The notes under the pieces are model-generated. The model saw nothing but the letters and a program-made list of their open reading frames with translations. It was not told the origin of the DNA and did not search any database. Shown in pieces: positions 5,706-10,357 of a stretch of DNA of 10,357 bases. The translations under genes and the position numbers were made by a program. The stretch spans positions 1-10,357 of the forward strand of contig CAYGUX010000046.1 in NCBI GenBank assembly GCA_964353175.1, given 5' to 3'. Position 1 is the stretch's first letter. Every line of letters starts with the position of its first letter. The DNA comes from JAIYCX01 sp964353175 (GTDB lineage: Bacteria > Bdellovibrionota_C > UBA2361 > SZUA-149 > DAOLCO01).

Positions 5706-6446
5706 ATGTTAAGGGACAATATTATCAAAGCGAAATTAAATTTTAAGTGCAATTTAGCCAGATATTTAGCTAGTTTATTACTCTTAACTGCATCGTGTAG
5801 TACCATTGGTGGCTCAGCTCATAAAAAGACAGCTAATAGAGATGTATCTTCTGAGGTACTTGATGGTTTTGATGCGAAAAGACTTGGGAGTATATTCTTA
5901 CTTCCAGTATTAGTAGAAGACATTGGTGCGCAAAGTTTTGGCGTACCCAGTGTCCAAGCAACAGACTCATTAACTACAGCTCTTGAGGTTTACACCCAGA
6001 TAGAAATATTGGGTGGAGTGGGCAGTAAGGATAAGATCAATGGTTTCTCAGCTGGGGATAAAAATGAATCATCCTATGAACTATCTCAACTAGGTACATC
6101 AACAGAAAGGCTTTTTAAAATTGCTCAAGAAGTTTCCAAGGAGCAGGGTAATATTCCAGTATTGTTTTGTTTACTTCAAAAATCAAAAGAGCGCACAGGT
6201 AGTGGACTAGGAGCGGAAGTTCCTGCTCAAGCTAAATATCGAATGTGGCTATATGATGGGAAGGCTGAGAAGATCGTTTGGACGTCTGCCTATCGAACTA
6301 AGGAGCAGGCTGTTACTGAGAACTTATTTTCATTGGGGTCTTCGCAGGGAGTCTCATTTAGTCCATTGAATGATTTGATCACTTCTGGATTTAGAGGGTC
6401 TGCAAAGAGCTTAGATAAAATATTAAGAATTAAAAGAACTCGCTAG
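5706..6446 (+). CDS. Putative outer-membrane lipoprotein linked to ftsK (246 aa)
   Basis: A long signal peptide (about 19-30 hydrophobic, L-L-L-L-T-A-S) is followed by Cys31, a good signal peptidase II site. The mature part (about 53-215) has the alternating strand-helix pattern of the TolB/CsgG/LpoB-like alpha-beta folds: L-G-S-I-F-L-L-P-V-L (61-70), V-L-F-C-L-L-Q-K-S-K-E-R-T-G (about 152-165), Y-R-M-W-L-Y-D then I-V-W-T (about 178-192), and V-T-E-N-L-F-S-L-G (about 203-211). From memory, this last set matches an uncharacterised lipoprotein family in delta-type Proteobacteria with an S-E-N-L-F-x-L-G motif. It ends 6 bp before ftsK, so one transcript is likely. No ribosome binding site is visible, and no other start codon precedes the signal peptide. 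Function unknown. Confidence 0.75.
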   Translation: MLRDNIIKAKLNFKCNLARYLASLLLLTASCSTIGGSAHKKTANRDVSSEVLDGFDAKRLGSIFLLPVLVEDIGAQSFGVPSVQATDSLTTALEVYTQIEILGGVGSKDKINGFSAGDKNESSYELSQLGTSTERLFKIAQEVSKEQGNIPVLFCLLQKSKERTGSGLGAEVPAQAKYRMWLYDGKAEKIVWTSAYRTKEQAVTENLFSLGSSQGVSFSPLNDLITSGFRGSAKSLDKILRIKRTR

Positions 6447-6452
6447 AAGTTA

Positions 6453-9089
6453 ATGGCAGGACGAACAAGAATAGACAAACAAAAGCTACCGAGAAAGAAA
6501 GTAGTAAAAAAAGACGAAGTACAAGAAGATAATTCTGAGGGTACAGGTATTCTGAGGGAAGGCTTATCGATATCACTCATAGGTTTGTCTATATTCGTAG
6601 GTTTATCCCTATTGTCATTTTTAACTGCTCCTCAAGAACAATATGCAAGTCCTTCAAAGAATATGATGGGGCGTTTAGGCTTTGTGCTTGCTAGTAAAAG
6701 TTATGATTATTTAGGATATTGTAGCTTTTCTATTATAGGAATAGCACTACTACTTTCTGCCTTGGCTTGGAGGGATAGTGGTGAGAAAACTATAGACATG
6801 CCTAGGGTCTTATTCCTCTCTAGTTTTATAGTTTTGTTGATTCTATTTTTTGCGGTTTTGTCTAGTAGTCTGTTTGGTTACGAAGGGGGCGGATATTTAG
6901 GATCTAACATTGCGTTGAAGTTGAGTGGAATTCTTAATAAGGCAGGGACAATATTATTGAGCGTAGCTCTTATTGCAATTTCCTTGGCAGCAATTATTAA
7001 TCTTCGTGTTAAACACTATGTGCGAGGCGTCTTGTTGTTGTGGAGTGGCGCACAGAAAACTGCAAAAGAAGGGGGTACGGTCATTCGAAAAGGGATGTCC
7101 ATCGGCGGAGCAGTTTTGGAGAAAGCGCCAAGTGTGCTCGGGGGTAGATTTCGGACTGGAGAAGAGGATGAAGAAGAGGAAGAGTTCGTTCTTGATTCTA
7201 GGCCAAGAAGAGCTAGAAGAGCAAAAAAGATTAAGAAGGTTTTAGATGAGGATTTGGATTTTTCAGATGAAGAGGATGAAGATGAGTATGAGGAGGACGA
7301 AGATGATGAGGTAGATGAGGACTTAGAGGAGGATGTGGAAGAAGAGGAAGAGGATGCTCCCCCCTTAATCTCTAGAGGAGAGAGAAGAAGTCCTAAGGCT
7401 AAAAGGGCAATAGTCGCTAATAAAAAAAAATCAGAGGGCAAGCCTAGTAGAGTTGGAGAAAAGAATACCAACACTAGTTCTACGCGCGACTATGGTGATT
7501 ATCAATTGCCACCGAGGGAGATTTTAGTTGGTTTAGAGGGTGCTAGTTTAGATGGTCCAAAGGATGATGAATTAATTGAAAATAGTAAAAAACTTGAACA
7601 GGCACTTAGGAACTTTAAATTAGGTGGGCGAGTGGTAGAAGTCCATCCTGGACCAATTGTTACTCTATACCAATTCGAACCTGCGGCTGGAATAAAAGTT
7701 CAGAGGATAATTAATTTAGCAGATGATCTAGCCTTAGCTTTAAAGGTCGAGAGTGTGAGAGTTTATGCCCCAGTTCCTGGAAAGGGGACGATAGGGATAG
7801 AAGTGCCAAATGCCGTTAGAGAGATTGTAAGACTAAGGGATATAGTTGATAGCGAAGATTATCAGACTAAAAATTTTGCACTTTCATTGGCGCTTGGTAA
7901 GGATACCTACGGTAATGCATTTATTGCAGATTTAGCTAAGATGCCTCATTTATTGATAGCGGGTGCTACTGGTACTGGTAAGTCAGTATGTATCAATTCG
8001 TTGTTGATGAGTTTACTTTATCGATCAAGCCCACAGGATTTAAGACTAATATTAATTGATCCTAAGATGCTTGAACTAAGTATCTATGAAGGTATTCCAC
8101 ATCTATTGTCGCCAGTCATCACCAACCCTAAGCGAGCAAAGGGTGTCCTTTATTGGGCTGTAGAAGAGATGGAGAGACGGTATAACCTGATGAAGGATCT
8201 CGGGGTGAGGGATGTTTCGATGTATAATCGAATGATTGAAAAAGACGGAGAGAATGAGGGGGCTGAGATTAAGAAAAAGAAAAAAGATGCTTTAATTAAA
8301 TTAGAAGAGAAGGATGTTGTATCCACAACAGCCGCTAAAGCTTTAGTAGAGAGAGACATTAGTGACGATTCTGATGAGAGACTTGCTTATGCTGGGCTTT
8401 CTACTATGCCAAGAATAGTGATCGTCGTAGATGAGTTAGCCGATCTTATGTTGACTGTTGGTAAGGAGATAGAAGAGTTACTTACAAGACTTGCGCAAAA
8501 AGCAAGAGCATCAGGGATACACTTAATTCTTGCTACTCAGCGGCCAAGTGTAAACGTGATTACTGGTCTTATTAAGGCTAACTTCCCAGCTAGGATTTCA
8601 TTTAAGGTGACAAGTAAAATTGATGCTAGAACTATTTTAGATGTATCAGGATCTGAGAGACTATTAGGCCAAGGTGATATGTTGTTTCTAAGTCCTGTCA
8701 TTGGGCGAATGAAACGTCTTCACTCGCCTTTCGTTTCTGATCAGGAAGTTCACGATGCCGTGCATTGGATAAGAGAACAGGGTGAGCCTGATTATGATCC
8801 TAGGATAGAGAAGACCTTAAATCTACTTGAAGAACAAGAGAAGGCTCAAAACAACCCTACAGAGGGTATGAACATGGATGGGGAAGAATATGACCCATTG
8901 TATGATCAGGCCGTGAATATGGTTATTGAAAAGGGCCATGCATCAACATCCATGGTGCAAAGAGTTTTTAGAATTGGCTACAACAGGGCGGCTAGAATTT
9001 TAGAAACTATGGAGCGAGAGGGAGTCGTTGGACCTGCTGATGGTGCTAAGCCACGGGAAATCTTACTTGGCGATCATAATTTAATTTAA
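6453..9089 (+). CDS. ftsK: DNA translocase FtsK
   Basis: FtsK pumps DNA at the division septum so that chromosome termini and dimers are cleared before closure, usually working with XerCD at dif. Its 878 aa show all expected parts. Four membrane segments lie at about 33-57, 86-106, 118-141 and 163-184. An acidic linker follows (about 237-301, with 30 Asp/Glu in residues 265-301). The alpha and beta motor domains start near 350, with Walker A G-A-T-G-T-G-K-S (504-511), Walker B I-V-I-V-V-D-E (655-661) and the L-A-T-Q-R-P block (693-698). The gamma DNA-recognition winged helix is at about 812-878 (Q-R-V-F-R-I-G-Y-N-R-A-A-R-I). A charged insert (about 593-650, with five Lys in a row at 607-611) between Walker A and B seems about 25 residues longer than in E. 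coli. No strong ribosome binding site; coupling to the lipoprotein 6 bp upstream is likely. Confidence 0.97.
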   Translation: MAGRTRIDKQKLPRKKVVKKDEVQEDNSEGTGILREGLSISLIGLSIFVGLSLLSFLTAPQEQYASPSKNMMGRLGFVLASKSYDYLGYCSFSIIGIALLLSALAWRDSGEKTIDMPRVLFLSSFIVLLILFFAVLSSSLFGYEGGGYLGSNIALKLSGILNKAGTILLSVALIAISLAAIINLRVKHYVRGVLLLWSGAQKTAKEGGTVIRKGMSIGGAVLEKAPSVLGGRFRTGEEDEEEEEFVLDSRPRRARRAKKIKKVLDEDLDFSDEEDEDEYEEDEDDEVDEDLEEDVEEEEEDAPPLISRGERRSPKAKRAIVANKKKSEGKPSRVGEKNTNTSSTRDYGDYQLPPREILVGLEGASLDGPKDDELIENSKKLEQALRNFKLGGRVVEVHPGPIVTLYQFEPAAGIKVQRIINLADDLALALKVESVRVYAPVPGKGTIGIEVPNAVREIVRLRDIVDSEDYQTKNFALSLALGKDTYGNAFIADLAKMPHLLIAGATGTGKSVCINSLLMSLLYRSSPQDLRLILIDPKMLELSIYEGIPHLLSPVITNPKRAKGVLYWAVEEMERRYNLMKDLGVRDVSMYNRMIEKDGENEGAEIKKKKKDALIKLEEKDVVSTTAAKALVERDISDDSDERLAYAGLSTMPRIVIVVDELADLMLTVGKEIEELLTRLAQKARASGIHLILATQRPSVNVITGLIKANFPARISFKVTSKIDARTILDVSGSERLLGQGDMLFLSPVIGRMKRLHSPFVSDQEVHDAVHWIREQGEPDYDPRIEKTLNLLEEQEKAQNNPTEGMNMDGEEYDPLYDQAVNMVIEKGHASTSMVQRVFRIGYNRAARILETMEREGVVGPADGAKPREILLGDHNLI

Positions 9090-9154
9090 AAATTCCTCCC
9101 TGGAATGAATATCCTAGCTTGGTGGAGCTCTCTGCTTTAGGAAGTTTAAATTAA
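9081..9154. repeat. Inverted repeat in the convergent ftsK/livK-like gap
   Basis: TTAATTTAAA (9081-9090) is perfectly inverted at TTTAAATTAA (9145-9154). After a small bulge, TTCCT (9093-9097) pairs with AGGAA (9139-9143). The left arm overlaps the ftsK stop codon. The whole gap could fold into a long hairpin in either transcript and perhaps protect or end both messages, but there is no T-run, so it is not a standard intrinsic terminator. Confidence 0.45.
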
Positions 9155-9158
9155 TGGA

Positions 9159-10250
9159 TTACTTATATTTAGTGGGCGCTCCATTCTTTATGATCTTAAG
9201 TCCATAAGTAATTTTATCGCTCAGAATATCTCCATTCTTGTCAAATGAATATTCATCAAAAATTCCTGTAAATTTTGTTTTATATAGGTAGTCTTTAATG
9301 TTTTCTTTGGAAAGTATTGCTTCGTGTAGAGTGTTAAAAGCAAGGTAACTAAAAGTAATAAAATGCTCTCCGCTTTTAGCAGAACCGAATCGATCTGTGA
9401 ATTCTCGATATATCTTTAGGCCATTTTCATTGAGAGTATCTTCATTAAAAGGAACATCCGCAAAAACTATTCCGTCAGCCTTATTGCCAAAGGCATCTAG
9501 GAAAGAAAGGGCACTAGGTTGGAATGTTCCATAAACAGGTATGTTCCAGTTCATAGATCTTAGTTGTTTGTATATAGTGATATAGGTAGGATCTCCTTGT
9601 GGGTTTATGAATATTGCCTCACTACCTTTAGCTTTCAGTCTTAGTAGAGTTGATCTGAAATCAGCGGTTTGTGGGAGAAAGTTTTCATTAATGACTTTTA
9701 ATGAGGTGGATTCTGCTGACTGAATAAGTGCATCAGTCAATCCTTGGCAGTATGCTGTTTCTTCAGTAAGGACCCCTACCTTTTTAAATTTTGTACGCAT
9801 ATCTTCTGCAAGTTTTTGCCCGGCTATGTTTAAGCTCGGTTTAGTTCTAAAGATGTAGTCACCAGCATTAGAAATTAAAGGAGCTCCGGTGCCAGAGGCT
9901 ATTACTATCACTCCTGCTTTTTCATAAATCGGGGCAGAAGCTAAAACTGTTCCGCTACAGCCAAATCCAAGCACATATTTTACTTGATCTATATCTACTA
10001 ACTTGTGTGCTATGGTAACAGCTTCTTTATCCAAACACTGATCATCTTCGATGATTAGTTCATAAGCGTTATTTGCAATTTTTTCGTTTGCAAAGACTAG
10101 AGCGTTTTTTATGTCGGTACCATAACTAGCAGCTACGCCACTAAGAGGTACAGATACGCCGATTTTGATTTTTTCTTGAGATTGGGCAGATGTGGTTAGG
10201 GCTAGAAGGATTAAAATATGAGAGGTGAGTAATCTGCTAAAAATATTCAT
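9159..10250 (-). CDS. Periplasmic substrate-binding protein, branched-chain amino acid (LivK/LivJ) type
   Basis: This is a 363-aa type I periplasmic binding protein of the Peripla_BP_6 family, which captures a small ligand for an ABC importer. A Sec signal covers about residues 1-24 (L-L-A-L-T-T-S-A-Q-S before Q-E-K). The first lobe opens with I-K-I-G-V-S-V-P-L-S-G (28-38). Cys72 and Cys98 are placed like the disulfide pair of LivJ. I-A-S-G-T-G-A-P (117-124) matches the ligand-binding loop, and D-Y-I-F-R-T (131-136) and the E-T-A-Y-C-Q-G-L hinge-side motif (163-170) follow. The C-terminus ends with the usual F-D-K-N-G-D...I-I-K-N-G pattern. Ligand specificity cannot be read; similar proteins bind amino acids, amides or aromatic acids. 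It is last in its transcript, and no permease or ATPase gene is visible. No ribosome binding site is seen. Confidence 0.9.
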   Translation of the reverse strand: MNIFSRLLTSHILILLALTTSAQSQEKIKIGVSVPLSGVAASYGTDIKNALVFANEKIANNAYELIIEDDQCLDKEAVTIAHKLVDIDQVKYVLGFGCSGTVLASAPIYEKAGVIVIASGTGAPLISNAGDYIFRTKPSLNIAGQKLAEDMRTKFKKVGVLTEETAYCQGLTDALIQSAESTSLKVINENFLPQTADFRSTLLRLKAKGSEAIFINPQGDPTYITIYKQLRSMNWNIPVYGTFQPSALSFLDAFGNKADGIVFADVPFNEDTLNENGLKIYREFTDRFGSAKSGEHFITFSYLAFNTLHEAILSKENIKDYLYKTKFTGIFDEYSFDKNGDILSDKITYGLKIIKNGAPTKYK

Positions 10251-10357
10251 AGGCTTGTTTGGAGAGTGAACTTAGTGTGGATTGCTGGTTTGAATGTAAA
10301 CCCTATCCCATGTGTCTGTGTAGATCAAGCAGTTTTTGAGGTTGAAAAGTAGGGGCT
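10251..10357. other. Upstream region of the livK-like gene, up to the window edge
   Basis: No gene or convincing promoter is seen. On the minus strand TTTACA lies about 45 bp from the start codon but lacks a good -10 after it. Two minus-strand frames stay open from the window edge for 17 and 28 codons, so the tail of a gene beyond the edge cannot be excluded. Confidence 0.4.

Noticed and set aside
7016..7474. Minus-strand 152-codon frame rich in Ser
   Set aside because: It is the antisense image of the Asp/Glu codons in the FtsK acidic linker; GAT/GAG/GAA runs read as Ser-rich sequence on the other strand.

Overview
The window looks like an AT-rich Gram-negative bacterial chromosome segment. 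Three things point that way: a full-length FtsK DNA translocase, outer-membrane-type lipoproteins with cysteine lipoboxes, and a periplasmic LivK-type binding protein with a Sec signal. The lipoprotein upstream of ftsK resembles a family I recall from delta-type Proteobacteria, so that group or Bdellovibrionota-like relatives are my best guess. That placement is inference at low confidence. No rRNA, tRNA, CRISPR array, transposase or phage gene was seen.

Left part (about 1-1335): a two-gene minus-strand cassette encodes a nucleotidyltransferase with an added N-terminal ribbon-helix-helix DNA-binding segment, followed with an ATGA overlap by a HEPN protein. This is the layout of a MNT/HEPN toxin-antitoxin pair. 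Its promoter region carries a duplicated 8-bp palindrome directly over a candidate -10 element, and further out a dense set of direct and inverted repeats. This is the most interesting part of the window.

Central part (1335-5398): mostly small unrecognised genes. On the plus strand are an 85-aa protein, a 99-aa single-pass membrane protein, a divergent hypoxanthine-type phosphoribosyltransferase (hpt-like) and an overlapping 189-aa protein. A minus-strand lipoprotein gene converges on that group. Divergent to it is a secreted gluzincin-type metalloprotease whose signal-peptide coding region holds two separate in-frame tandem duplications. A 75-aa membrane-anchored protein and a convergent gene for a protein with a polyacidic tail share a strong bidirectional terminator.

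Right part (5399-10357): after a 307-bp non-coding gap, a lipoprotein gene lies 6 bp ahead of ftsK, probably in one transcript. FtsK has four membrane segments, a very acidic linker, the RecA-like motor and the gamma DNA-recognition domain, so it should work in chromosome segregation at the septum. A convergent branched-chain-amino-acid-type binding protein gene follows, with no permease or ATPase genes visible.

Clear Shine-Dalgarno sequences are present for only some genes. Several starts, including the nucleotidyltransferase, the ftsK-linked lipoprotein and the LivK-like gene, have none that I can see.
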